Source: Quillaja saponaria (Eukaryota > Streptophyta > Magnoliopsida > Fabales > Quillajaceae). From it: a stretch of 64,000 nt of DNA. Below are positions 37,001-48,876 of this stretch, piece after piece. The translations under genes and the position numbers were made by a program. Below the pieces are notes generated by a model. That model was not told where the DNA came from. It searched no databases and saw only the letters and a list, made by a program, of their open reading frames with translations. Numbering within the stretch: position 1 is the first letter of the stretch; the number at the start of each line of letters is the position of its first letter. The stretch covers positions 3,658,001 through 3,722,000 of the forward strand of contig CM055606.1 of NCBI GenBank assembly GCA_029379385.1. The letters run 5' to 3'.

Positions 37001-37900
37001 CAATTATTTTTCGTCATTTCCAATTCCTAAAATGCATAAGAAGACAAATCAAAAAAAGCTGTACAATTTAAATTTTTAGTAATAGTACTAATAGATAAAA
37101 TATTCATGGAAAACATAGGGACATGAAGAACATAAGATCCTTTAGAAACATAAAGGTTTTGAGAATTTTTGCTGAATTATTTTTGGAAAAAATCATTTGA
37201 GATAAGAGATAATTCTTGAAATCAAGTATAGGCAAAAATTAGAGACATATTTTTGTAAGACCTTAAACATTTTCAAAACTACTAAAACTAATAAATGTGA
37301 TAAAGGCTTACTTAATTTTCTTTTTTTTAATCATGTGTATATGATTCCTAAAATTTTATCTTGGCACAATTTTATTTTATTTTTTACGCAAATAATATAG
37401 TATGAGAATGTTACTTTTTAAAAATTCGTAAAATTCTTTTTTGAATTAAACTAGCAATCTTGGAAATAGTTTTATATGTTCTATAAAGTACTTCATTTAT
37501 AATTTATTTAATTTATAAAAATATATGAGGACAAAAACTTTAAATCTAAAAATTAATAAGGGCAAAAACTTTAAATTAACAAATCAATGGAGTCAATTAA
37601 ACAAATTTCTTATAATTTTTTTTCACCCAACACTAAGGGTCACTTTTGTAGTTTCAATGGGGCAGCTGTCCTCACAACGTCCGTAGATCTGCCAACAACA
37701 TATTACACGAATTAAATTTGTAAAATGACTCATTTACCCCTAAATAAAAATTACTTACTAGTCACTCCCCAATTTTCTTCTTCTTGAAATCTATACAACA
37801 TCCCTTTTGTATCCATCACATAAAGTGGGAAGTGGGAACAATACAATAAATATTTAGTTAGATAAGTGGATGCTTCTTACCCGACATGAAGTGAACCTCT
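37001..37900. other. Intergenic, no gene recognised
   Basis: AT-rich sequence between two copia remnants. It may contain unrecognised internal sequence of the first fragment. CCTCT at 37896-37900 is the probable left target duplication of the next element. Confidence 0.4.
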
Positions 37901-38191
37901 TAATGAATTTTAACAAAGGAAGACTAATGATAAATGAATGAATTATATTTCTTCCCTTACTTTTGAATATGAGTTTGTATACACATATATATACAAGTAA
38001 TCTAACAGTAATATACTTAATTCAGAAATGTCAACAAGGCTCTTTACAACAATTATTTGGTTTGACTTCATGAATTATGCTACAACATTCAATTAGATTA
38101 TTTTCTAACAGCTCTATTAATTTGTGATTCATTGCTTGATATCTCTTGATTTGATGCTATAATTGAGTCATTGTGATCTTAATGCTTTACA
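37901..38191 (-). repeat. 3' LTR of the copia element
   Basis: Homologous end to end with 42458-42762. The inner edge is marked by the polypurine tract (minus strand AGAGGGGATGAGGGG, 38192-38206). The outer edge could also be placed at 37904 (TGAATT) instead of 37901. Confidence 0.9.
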
Positions 38192-38206
38192 CCCCTCATC
38201 CCCTCT
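38192..38206 (-). promoter_or_regulatory. Polypurine tract of the copia element
   Basis: The minus strand reads AGAGGGGATGAGGGG directly before the 3' LTR start TGTAAAG. It is the primer for plus-strand DNA synthesis. Confidence 0.8.
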
Positions 38207-38640
38207 TAAAGGTTGGTAATGAGAAAGAATAAACATCAAGCTTGTAACGAAATGTAGCAAAATAATCTTTTGGTAATGCTTTAATAAACAAATATGCAAT
38301 TTTTTGAGTTGTAAGCAAGTATTGAATTTGGAGATCACCTGCAATAACTTTTTCCCTGATGAAATGATAATCAATTTCAATGTGCTTGGTTCGAGCTTGA
38401 AACACTGGATTGTGAGATAGGTGAACGGCACTTTTGTTATCATAAAAAAGAAGTAGATGAGGTTCAAGTTCGATACCGAGGTCATGGAAGAGATATTTAA
38501 GCCATGTAAGTTAAGTTATTGTAATCGCTAAGGATCTGTATTCCACTTCAATGCTAGAACGAGAGACAATGGGTTGTTTCTTTGAGGCCCAAGATACACA
38601 ATTTGATCTAAGAATTATGCAATAGCCAAAGATGCTTCTC
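38192..38640 (-). pseudogene. Copia RNase H region
   Basis: The minus strand translates, with frame changes, to motifs of the copia RNase H: CVSWASKKQPIVSRSSIEVE near 38530-38590, LLLFYDNKSAVHLSHNPVFQ near 38400-38460, and ARTKHIEIDYHFIREKV. The last is the most conserved block of this domain in plant copia elements. It ends at the polypurine tract. Confidence 0.85.
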
Positions 38641-38899
38641 CTAATAGTTGGATAATCTGCCTAATCTGCATCACAAAAGGCATTAAGAAGGAGAAAGCTT
38701 TATGATTAATAACGAAGGCCATGTGTCAAAGTTTCCTTTTATGTAATGCAAAATGTGTTTGATAGCACAGAGCTCTTTTTGGTCATTTGAAAATATTGGC
38801 ACACAAGATTAACAGCATGTGTGAGGTCCAGGCAAGTGAATGTGAGATATTGGAGAGAACTGCATAAGTGACAATGTTTAGTAGGATCCACGAGATTAT

Positions 38900-39690
38900 T
38901 GTCATCTGATAGTGCAATTTGTTTTGAGCAATAGGAGTGTTGTTCTTTGAAACTTCAAGCATGTTGGCTTTGGCTAGAAGGTCACGAGAATACTTTGTTT
39001 GGGAAATGGTAAGACCACTAGAAAAGTATTTGACTTCAAGTCCTAGGAAATAATAGAGTTGACCTAAATATTTGAGAGCAAACTCCTTGCTAAGTTATCG
39101 AGTAAGACTAGAGATAAAAGTTGGAGTGTTACCTGTAATGATGACATCCTCTACATAGAGAAGGAAAAGAGTAAAGTTAATGCCACAGCGATAAATGAAG
39201 AAAGATGAATCTACTTTACTACATGTAAATCCAATGGAAATGAGACAAGTAGATAATTTAGCAATCCATGCACGGGGTGCTTGTTTGAGACCATAAAGAG
39301 ATTTGTGAAGGAAGCAAATGTGATATGGAATTGTGGATGCACAAAGCCTAGTGGTTGTTCCATGTAAACACATTCATTGAGCGTGTCATGCAAGAATGCA
39401 TTCTTGAAGTCTAATTGTTTGATAGGCCACTTAAAATGCATGGCTAGAGAGATGATAACTCGAATGGTTGGAGCCTTGACAACGGGGCTGAAAATTTCTC
39501 TAAAGTCAAGACCAAGAATTTGTATGTATCCTTCAGCCACCAAGCGAGCTTTAAACTTATATATGTTTCCAATTTCTTTAACTTTCGTTCGAAAGATCCA
39601 TTTGGAACTCACAACATTAGCATTAGGTAAGCGTGGAACAAGAGACCAAGTATGATTACAATGAAGGGCATCAATTTCATCTTGCATAGC
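38900..39690 (-). pseudogene. Copia reverse transcriptase
   Basis: Two overlapping minus-strand frames (39211-39687 and 39095-39373) give the plant copia reverse transcriptase: NTWSLVP-like HTWSLVPRLPNANVVSSKWI, YKFKARLVAEGY, FSPVVKAPTIRVIISLA, QLDFKNAFLHDTLNECVYME, SLYGLKQAPRAW and the catalytic box LLYVEDVIITG. The catalytic motif reads YVED where copia normally has YVDD, and a frameshift separates the two halves, so it is inactive. Confidence 0.9.
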
Positions 39691-40149
39691 TTTCGTCCAA
39701 TTTGTGTATTTGAGAGCGCTTTTATAGGTTTTGGGCTCTTCAATGTAGATGATAAGGGCATTATGGGACTGTGAGAGATTTTGAATATATGAGCAGACAT
39801 AGTCTTTTAGGTAGGATGAAGGTGCTTGTCTCGAACAAGTCGAGTAGTCGAAGAGGAAGTGTTAACATGGTTACCAGGTAAACAAGGAATAAAGTCAATT
39901 GAGGGTGGATTAAAAATTGATGTAGAGGAAGAAGAGGATAGTGAAATGGAAGCCGCTTCATAGTTTGTGGTAGTGAGAGTTGGATTGTAGGACATTGAGA
40001 GTTGAGCAATTGCATCAAGTACGGGTAGATCGGGTGAATCCCAAAATGATTTAGGAGGAACATCTAATGACTCTTTAGGTGGTGGGGTATTCTTTGTACT
40101 TCTTGAAAGTCATTCATCAAAGGTAGGAAAAGTAGTAATAGATGAATCA

Positions 40150-41050
40150 TAAGATTGTACAATCACATAATTTTTTTAAGGAACGCAAGGAAAATAATGT
40201 TCATTAAATACTACATGATATAAAATATATATGTGGTGAGTGTGTGAATCTAACCATTGATATCCATTATGTAGTGGACTATATTCTAAAAAGAGACAAG
40301 AAATGGTTTTTCTAGAAAACTTATGTAGTACAGGTGTCTTCAAATAAGGAAAGCATTAAGAACCAAAAATTTGTATACCAGAATAATCATGATTTTTACC
40401 AAAAAGTTTAAGATATGGAGTTTCTTTACCAATGGGTGAGAGAGGCAATCGATTAATAAGGTGGTAAATAGCAGTTAAGAAAACATCAACCCAAAATTTT
40501 AAGGAAACATTGGCATAGAAAAGTAATATCAATCTTGTTTCGACAACATGTCAATGTTTGCACTCGGTAAGTCCATTTTGCTCTAGTGTGTGAGGATATA
40601 AAAGTTGTTGAGAAATACCACTATGAACTAGATGATTTTTAATTCATTTGAAGTAAATTCACCACCACTATCACTTTGAAAAATTTTAATCTCCCTGTCA
40701 AATGTTTCTTAACAAATGCTTGAAATTTAAAAAAACATGTATAAAATTTAGATTTATGTTTTAAAGATACAACCAAGTGTAACTAGTAAAGTTATCAACA
40801 AAAATTACTAATATTGAAATTTTTGAAAGGAAAGTGTATAAGCTGGTTCCTATAAATCACTATGAATTTTTCTAAAAGAAAACTTGAAACATAGTCTGAT
40901 TTATTAAAGGATAGTTTGCAATGTTTTCTAAGTTGACAACTGGTACATAAATTAATTATTGTTAACCAATTTGAAACCTTGATAACTTTTTTTCTTTTCT
41001 TTTTTTTCCAAAGTTTGCAAGAATTTTAAGTTTTCATGGCTTAAGCGAGC
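40150..41050 (-). pseudogene. Copia integrase region
   Basis: The minus strand carries FQSDSGGEFTSN near 40643-40682 (second catalytic Asp region), QNGLTECKH with VVETRLILLFYA near 40520-40590 (third catalytic Glu region) and the downstream block LKFWVDVFLTAIYHLINRLP. Stops and frame changes interrupt it throughout. Confidence 0.8.
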
Positions 41051-41159
41051 ATACTATATCCCAGAAGATGCTTCTTTGACTATAGCCAGAGCTTTAATTT
41101 CCCCCCTTCAGAACATACAAGTTCCCTTGTTTATGTCCTTTGGCCAAGGTCTTTGGTTT

Positions 41160-41486
41160 CTAATCCTTAATGACAAAACCATTAAAGTTAAATTCAAAAG
41201 TACAAGCATTATCATCAATAAATTGACTCACAGATAACAAATTCTTTTTAGGTTTAGGCACTACCAATATATTGTTTAGGTGAAGCTTATCTTGTGTGGT
41301 TCTGAGCAATGCTTTACCGGTGTGGGTAATAGATAAAGCTTGCCCATTCCCAACAAAAACTATGTCAGTGCCAACATAAGGTTTGAAAATTTTCAATTTA
41401 CCTCCTTGGTTTGTCATATAAGTAGTTACTCCAGAGTTGGCATAAAAATTTGGATCATTGTTGCCATTAAGATTCATTGCCACCAA
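41160..41486 (-). pseudogene. Copia protease region
   Basis: An open segment of 108 codons with FYANSGVTTYMTN, corresponding to the copia protease site WxxDSGATxHxT. Asp is replaced by Asn before SG, so the catalytic residue is lost. Further typical blocks are VFVGNGQALSITHTG and LHLNNILVVPKPKKNLLSVSQF, the start of the pre-integrase region. Confidence 0.85.
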
Positions 41487-41539
41487 TGCTTCTTGGATTT
41501 ATCATCTCGGCTATTGTATTCATAACTATAATAACACTT

Positions 41540-42330
41540 TTTGGCAATATGATTTGTTCTTCCACAAATTTGACAAGCTTACTTGTTTTGATGCTTTGGT
41601 GGTCCATTCCAATTATTATTGAAATTTGGTGGGACTTGGGAATTTGAGGCTTGATAGTTGTTGTTGTTGTTTAAACGATTTTACATGAAATTGGTTGAGA
41701 CACATCATCTGAAATTTCTTCTACCTCTACGTATATTTCTTCCTCTTCCTCACTTGCTAAAAAAAGCAAAATTGTGATCAATGGAAGATTTTTCGTCAAT
41801 AAGGTAAACTTTTTCAATGATTTACAAAGACATGATAAATTGATTAAATGAGGGCTATGGAGGTTTTGATAAAATTGCAATTCATAATTCTTTATATTTG
41901 ATTCCAAGTCCTTTTGCAATTTGGAATACTTTGTCCATATTTGAGAATGATTTGCCAATGGCTTTGAGTTTATCACAAATTTCTTTGAATTTTTGGATGT
42001 ATTCATCCAATGATAAAGTCCCATTTGTTAAACCATGAAGTTATTTTTTAGTTAAGCCTCATTATCTTTGGTGTTAGGTAACAGTTGGTCATGAAGTGCA
42101 CTCCAAATTGAATAGGTTGTATCTCCTTATATAATATCATGTTGAGAGTTTCTTCTTTCATATTTTTAAGAAGCCATGAAATGAGTAATCCATCATTCAA
42201 CATCCGTTGCTCTGTATTTGGTTTTTTGATTTTTGTTCCAGCATAATTGGTGACTTCATCATCTGGTTTTTGAAAGCTCGTGATATAATGTTCAAGGGTA
42301 AGGCTTCGAATCAATGTTATGATTTGAGAT
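41540..42330 (-). pseudogene. Copia gag with zinc knuckle
   Basis: Fragments of gag in changing frames: LISWLLKNMKEETLNMIL near 42170, a stretch corresponding to the gag core at 41820-42020, and the nucleic-acid-binding CX2CX4HX4C knuckle CQICGRTNHIAKKC near 41535-41580, where plant copia gag ends. Frameshifts disrupt the whole region. Confidence 0.8.
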
Positions 42331-42445
42331 TTTCAAAGGAGGAAATTTATGGTGGATAATTTGATTGAAACTAAGTTAAAGCATTGGTAAAAGGATTGAA
42401 TGAAGAGTTTGGGTTCTTCAAATGATAAGGTATTTGAAGAATTTT

Positions 42446-42457
42446 GCTCTGATACCA
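42446..42457 (-). promoter_or_regulatory. Primer-binding site (initiator tRNA-Met) of the copia element
   Basis: The minus strand reads TGGTATCAGAGC immediately inside the 5' LTR, complementary to the 3' end of initiator tRNA-Met. Confidence 0.9.
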
Positions 42458-42534
42458 TAATGAATTTTAATAAAGAAAGACTAAAGATAAATGAATGAAT
42501 TATATTTCTTCCTCTAATTTTGAATATGAGTTTG

Positions 42535-42565
<31 letters not shown>

Positions 42566-42762
42566 AAGTAACCTAACAATAATATACTTAATGTAGAAAT
42601 GTTAACAAGGCTCATTATAATAATTATTTAGTTTGACTCCATGAATCATGCCACAACATTCAGTGAGATTATTTTTTAACGAATATTTTGATTTGTGATT
42701 TATTACTTGATATCTCTTGATTAGAAGCTATAATTAAGTCATTGCGATCTTGATGCTTTACA
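42458..42762 (-). repeat. 5' LTR of the copia element
   Basis: Homologous with 37901-38191 along its length. It is slightly longer, mainly because of a TA expansion at about 42540-42564. Its inner edge abuts the primer-binding site. Confidence 0.9.
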
Positions 42763-42767
42763 CCTAT

Positions 42768-45470
42768 TACTTTCCTCCCACCCATTTGATTGAATGTCTC
42801 CTAATGAAGGATATGATTTCAAACTCATTGATGCCTTAAACTCAAATTGACCCTTGGATTGTCCCTACGAAAAAGTAATTCAATGAATTCCTCTTAACCA
42901 TCCTTCCCCTAAGGATTCCAAAGTATGGAGCCACACCAAAAATGCAAATGTGAAATCAGGCTACTAGATAGCTCACTCGCATTCAAGTAATTGGATGGTA
43001 CTTAATGCAAACTTCTCTTATATAATTAGCAGAGAGGTTTAGCGAAGTGTTTGTAATATTTCAATAGTCCATAAAATCTAACATTTTCTCTAGATTGGGA
43101 ACTCTGTGATGAGTAATGCAATTGCTACCATGTCCAATATGTACAAACTAAGACGCAAACCAGATCCTACAATACTAAAAATCATCGTATCTACATCTGC
43201 CAAAAGGCTGACTCAGAAAACCTAGATTCAATTAGTGTTTTTGTGTCCATAGAAATACATAAGCTAATAGTAGGAAAAAAAATACAAAAGCTGAAACTTG
43301 AAACACAGACGTAACAAAATGTACTTTTTATGCCATATTCTGCAAGCACATTTGAGTTTACTGTTTGTCTTTTGCATATGCAGACATAGATATTTTGAAT
43401 TAGTGCCAAATTTTGATAAATTTATTTGCGTCTATGTTGTCCTTAATTACGTCTGCACATAAACAGACACAAGTAATAATATATATATATTGTTTTAAAT
43501 ATCTTCTTTTTTGCATTTACCATTTAATATACATACATTTATAGTAGTAGATGCAGAAAGTCTGTTTAGTTTAAATCATTCATGGCTCTCTTTTCTCCTT
43601 TTTACTTTTCTTCCTCCACCATTGCAGCTCTGTTCCTCTACCACGCAGGACACCGTCCAATGATCTGTCACAGTTGTCCAACCACCTCCTCGTCACCATC
43701 TATCCACCTCTTTGCTGCCTTCAGATCTAGGAAAGATCCATAAAAGATATGTTGTATATATATATATACAGGCATTAATGTTTTTTATTGTTTGCTAGGT
43801 AGTAATATATATATACATCTCTATAAATCTAAATTTTTTTACTTGAATATAACACATTACCTACTCACACAGTGATAGATAAGGTGTTGGTATTGTATTG
43901 TTATATATTACTTAGATAGGTGATGAATTGAAATCATGGTACCTAGGTAGTTAGTACTAATAATTGAGAAATTAAGTAAAAACATAATTACCTAGTGCCT
44001 AACTTGTTAAAACTCTTATATATTAATTAGATTTATATTTTCTCTAGTGTTAATTAGCTTTTCTTTAAATAAATCATATCTAATGAGTTTAACTCCAATT
44101 AAATATCCAAATTAATGCCTTAAAATCATGAAAATAATATTATCCATCTCTTAATTAACCTTAAAATTATTAATTTAATTAGGTCTAAAAAATGATCCAA
44201 ATACCTAGATAAGTTAATTAATTAATTAATCCATATGCCTTAAAACCTTAAAAATATATTTATCCAAATTAATGCCTTATGTACGTAACAAAATCTTGAA
44301 TATATATTCTAATTAACTAATCTAACCAAATTTGAACATAATAAAAATAAAAATAAAGGAAAGCCCCAATAAAATAATAAATTTCTAAACTTAATTTAAA
44401 ACAATACCTTCTTAATAATTCTTACATTCAATTATTACGATGATCCAATTATTATGCAGTGATAGAAAGGCTTATTACATATATATTTAAATGCATTCAC
44501 ATGAATGCTTATTTCCTACGTATTTCAATTGTATTGCATGTTCCCAGCTTTGGATAGACAATTATTTGAATTTGAATTTTTTTTATTATAAGAGTTAGAG
44601 AGGCAATCACCAATCTAGTGATCCATGCAACTGTATTTATAGCATTTACTCAATTGTATAATCTACAATAGCCTTGGAGATAATGCAAGTAAGTAAATGC
44701 TATAAATATGGTTGCATAGGTCACGAGATTCATGATTCCCCCCTTTAACTCTTCTAATAAAACAATTCAAATTCAAATAACTGAGCACCCAAAGGTTCAT
44801 TGCCCTTAAATTGCTATTATGATAGAAGCATCATACAGAAAATCAAAAGCCAATGGAACAATTTTAGGGATGGTATTTTATAAAGTTTTTCCATTAACAG
44901 AGTAATTTCTCAATTTCTCTTCTTCTCTTAAGTTTCATAACTATGTATACTAATATATGTTTGTTCATTAATATTTTAATTCATAATGATGTCATATTTT
45001 TTAAATATCCATCGCATATTCTTTTCCTTAAAAACTTGTTTAAGTATCTTTTTAAATGAATTAATATATGTTCACATATATTAATTTCGTTCAAAATGAT
45101 TCCTGAATTGTCCAAGTTAAATAGACAACTTAAGAAAACGAACATTCTATTTATTATGGTGATATGCTTAACTTTTTATCCATCAGGTTGAAATTCTAGT
45201 TGTGCTTTTCTATATTCTTCGGGTACATACATAGACATAGTTATATAAGCTAGCTTGTCTATGTCGTGTGCTTAGGAAATCATAGTGAAATGCTGTCCGA
45301 ATTTAATAAATGGAGAAAAAAAAGATTAAGCATATCATTAAAATGAGAGTGTAGTTTTCTTGAATGAGATAAGACCAACCATTAGGATGACGTTGAAGAT
45401 GGTAAAGAGCTTATACCAATAATTGGCTGATAATTCATTTTAATTAATTAAGTTGAAGTGTTATATGATA
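42768..45470. other. Intergenic or 5' part of the CACTA element; no gene recognised
   Basis: No exon seen. This may contain the 5' non-coding part of the CACTA element that follows, but I could not find its CACTA terminal repeat. A cluster of GCAGAC/GTCTGC-like motifs lies at about 43150-43480 and a hairpin at 44562-44780. Confidence 0.4.
44562..44780. repeat. Inverted repeat (foldback), two 89-base arms with a 41-base loop
   Basis: The arm at 44562-44650 starts TTATTTGAATTTGAATT and ends TTTATAGCATTTACT. It is matched by the reverse complement of 44692-44780, which has the same first 17 and last 15 bases and about 85 percent identity overall. This is a MITE-like foldback element whose transcript would form a long hairpin. 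I see no clear target duplication. Confidence 0.85.
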
Positions 45471-45479
45471 ACGCAGAAA

Positions 45480-46470
45480 CAATGTCTGTTGATAGAAATT
45501 AGATGTATCGGTGTGTGGTGGATCATGCCGTGTTAGATGAATTTAAGAAAGAGGTTAAATAATTGCTTGATTATATGTTTGCCAGTACGAGTTATACATC
45601 AGTGGATTAATTCGATATCCTTACAAAATATGTGATAATAGTAAATTTCTTACTAGAGACGTAGTAACCCTTCACCTTTATAAGAAGGATAGTGGAGTAT
45701 GCTGAAGCTGGGCCATCAAATGTTGTTGAAGATGAAATACGAACTAGATGACTGAAATGATATTGGACTTAATACGTCCAAATTACAATTGGAACCCGGA
45801 GAATCCCACTCCTAAAGCTGTAAAGGTTTATGAGATGTTAGCAATTGTAGATGATCCAGTATAAGCAAGGTGTGAAGAAATCATCCTTTCAGTCATGGCT
45901 CAACTATTGAACTGCAAATTAGAATTCAATGTTTCGGAGACTTGTTACAATAGATTCGTCTAAATTATTATGGGTATTCTACCCAAGGATGAGAAGTTAC
46001 CTGGATCTTTTTACGAGTCTAGGAAGTTCGTGAATGAGTTAGGACTTAGATATGACAAGGATGATGTTTGTCCAAATCAGTTCCAATTTTATTACAATAA
46101 GAATGAGTACATAAATGCTTGTAATGTTTGTAAATTAGATCCCCGTTTCAAGGAAAGTGGGAAAAAGAAGATACATCATAAAGTATTGCGACACTTGCCA
46201 ATCATAATGAGGTTACGAAGTTTTTTTTTTTTTTTTTTTTAATGTCTAAAGTGATTGTAAAAGAAATAAGATGGCACAAAGAAGGTAAATGAGATAAACC
46301 TAACATAATGATACATCCGTCCAATAAGGAGGCGTGGAAGTACTTTGACAAAGTTCATTTATCATGGTCACAAGAAATAAGAAATGTCAGACTTTGACTC
46401 TCAACAGAAGGATTCACTCTATTTGATAATTCGGGATCTCAATATTCCTGCTAGCTAGTGCTTGTCACTC
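45480..46470 (+). pseudogene. CACTA (En/Spm) transposase, N-terminal part
   Basis: Plus-strand translation in changing frames gives TNP2-type transposase blocks: GILPKDEKLPGSFYESRKFV and LGLRYDKDDVCPNQFQFYY at 45970-46090, a degenerate cysteine segment (NACNVCKLDPRF), KVLRHLPIIMRL, and then NKEAWKYFDKVHLSWSQEIR and LVLVTPY at 46320-46475. CACTA elements use this transposase to cut and paste themselves. Many stops are present. The last codons break off exactly at the inserted solo LTR and resume at 48872. Confidence 0.85.
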
Positions 46471-46475
46471 CTTAT

Positions 46476-47883
46476 TGTTATACCCTCAAATAGAGGTATG
46501 ACCGGCCGGATGAATGGGTAACCATACTCCTGTAACCCTGAACACTCAAGTACTATACATCTCTAACTTATAAACATATCACAGTTAGGATTATTAAAAT
46601 ATTACTGAATTAAAATAAAAATCTGAACTTAACTATTAAACACGAAAACAATTACTGAAAATATCGGCAATGATTCTCCGTAAGATGGAACATGCCCATA
46701 ATACATACAAACAACATGTTTACAAAGTCCACAGTAAATCATAGTATCAAAATATACAGAGAAGCTCTACTCCTAACAAAACATGGAATCACCATAGTGA
46801 ATTCAATATATATCTAACAATAATACATAACACTTAAAGTGACTGCAAGTGTCGTCCCTTACGCTCTAAGTGTGTAATTTTTAAAACATACTTAGCTGTA
46901 ACAAAATCGGTAGGTAGCAAATTTTGTCACAGCTAACGGTGATTTCCTGCAAACTAAAAAAAATGACAACAAAGGAAGGAGTGAGTTACAAGGACTCAGT
47001 GAGCAAACCACTTACCCTAAGGGTACCAGCATCACACAACACATATATCATAGCTTAAAGTCGTATTTAAATTTACTTATACGCATACGCAATTATGATT
47101 ATCATGCGATCACAATTTATGTAGGTCACAAATTTCAACATATTAATTAAACTAGACAAACAAACAAACAATTAAACACACAATGAATTAAACAAACAAA
47201 GGGCCAACGAGTAACTCAGCCATGCACAACAATATCTTCCCTACTGGGCATTTACACACCCTTACAACAAATGAATTATCCCTACATAATACATCTCACT
47301 GGGGCTGAGCACTCTATTTGTTTTTAAAATAATTGTCAGAATCAGAATAACTCATAACAAATGTCAATCTAAATATTCTAGGTGCACCTAGATTTTATTT
47401 TTTGGAAATAATTAAAAAAAATCATTCTCAGAAAATTTCACTTTGTTGGCCCTTATTAACCACACTCAATATCAAGCAATTATACTTTTAATTCACTGAG
47501 ATAATATACTTGCGTACTTCTCAATATAACACATCAATTCAAATAATCACATAATTGCACATAATAATCTGGCAACCATAGGGTACGTAATTCACTCATA
47601 AATTTAAGGATGAGAATTGTCATTCCACTTATCTTGTGATGGGATTGGAATATCCTCAGCACTTCCCGGAGCTAAAAATCACCAATCTATATATTATTCA
47701 CAATAATTATTTTAAAGTTAATCCTACAATTTCTTAATTTACCTAAATATGCCTAAACCTTGGTTTTCATTTCTTTTACTTATGCATATATATATATATA
47801 TACACACACTTTCCTATCATATTCTTACTCTTATGATTAACATTTTTATACCTTCTTTTCTAATGTTAGCACATTTAATCTCA

Positions 47884-47914
<31 letters not shown>

Positions 47915-48871
47915 CCATAGTTGTATAAACATTATCTTTGTCTTTTATTCCTAACTCTTTTGTTTTTCTTCTCTTAGCACCTATTTCTTAAGTCTAATAT
48001 TACACTATTATTAGCATTAAGACACCTAAATTGGTGCGTTAAAGTGACTGTCACCAACAAGTTTTGTTGCCCTCCTAACCAACAAGCATGTCTGCATCTC
48101 AAAGGTGAAAATATATCTTCAACACTTTAGCCACAAGGAACAGAAAACATGGCACAATTCAGCTGTTGGTACCCACTCTTATTACTGTTGAAATTAACCC
48201 CTTCTAGGCTTCCCTTTCCTCATGGCAACACACAAAAAGGCATGAAACAGGTGGCTATAACTAAAATACCCTGCTGAGTTATAAGAAAGAGGATTAATGG
48301 TGGAGCAAGAGAATGATCTTCAACCGACCAAGGCCCTATTTTTCTTTCTTCGATCAGTTGCTGAAATACCAATATAACTACCACACATTTGGTTTTCCCA
48401 ACCCAAATCATACACAGCTGAAAGAGAAAGGCAGGGACGGGTACTAGCAAGTCATAAAAGAGAACTAAATCCCTCAGTTACTACTACCTTTGATTGAGCT
48501 GAATTTCATCTCTCAAACTCCCCCTAACTTCAATTCCACAGCCTACCAGAAAAAAAGAGCAAGCGAACTCACCAAAGAAGTGAACATGGATGCCAAAAGA
48601 AGACACTCTCGGCCAGCCACAAACAACCGAAGCACCAGCAGGAAAAATCATGGCAAAATGGAGAAAGAAACTAAGTCGGTCAAGTTGGTGTGAAGGAAAA
48701 AGGCAGAGGATTAAAAAATATAATAAATGGGTGGTGTTATTTATATATATATACACACACACACAAATACTTTCTTACTTTAATCTAATTATAAAAAAAT
48801 CTATTACTTATATAATCGCGAAAATTTATGTACACATCCTAACATGTACGTTGGATCATCAAGCCATAACA
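46476..48871. mobile_element. Solo LTR, copy 2, inserted into the CACTA transposase
   Basis: The element begins TGTTATACCC and ends AAGCCATAACA, so it has TG...CA ends with a 6-bp terminal inverted repeat (TGTTAT/ATAACA). It is flanked by a perfect 5-bp duplication CTTAT (46471-46475 and 48872-48876). Removing it joins the codons of a conserved transposase stretch. It shares several blocks with 11442-14593. It contains no gag or pol sequence, primer site or polypurine tract, as expected for one LTR left after recombination. It also has a T27 run at 47888-47914. A long non-coding (LARD-like) element cannot be excluded. Confidence 0.85.
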
Positions 48872-48876
48872 CTTAT

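Larger units (their letters stand above)
37901..42762 (-). mobile_element. Ty1/copia LTR retrotransposon, structurally complete but decayed, 4.86 kb
   Basis: On the minus strand the order is 5' LTR (42762-42458), primer site, gag, protease, integrase, reverse transcriptase, RNase H, polypurine tract and 3' LTR (38191-37901), the standard copia layout. The LTRs start TGTAAAGCAT. CCTCT at 37896-37900 and CCTAT at 42763-42767 fit a target duplication with one mismatch. The two LTRs differ by roughly 10 percent by eye, including a longer TA run in the 5' copy, so the insertion is old. All coding regions contain stops and frameshifts. Confidence 0.9.
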
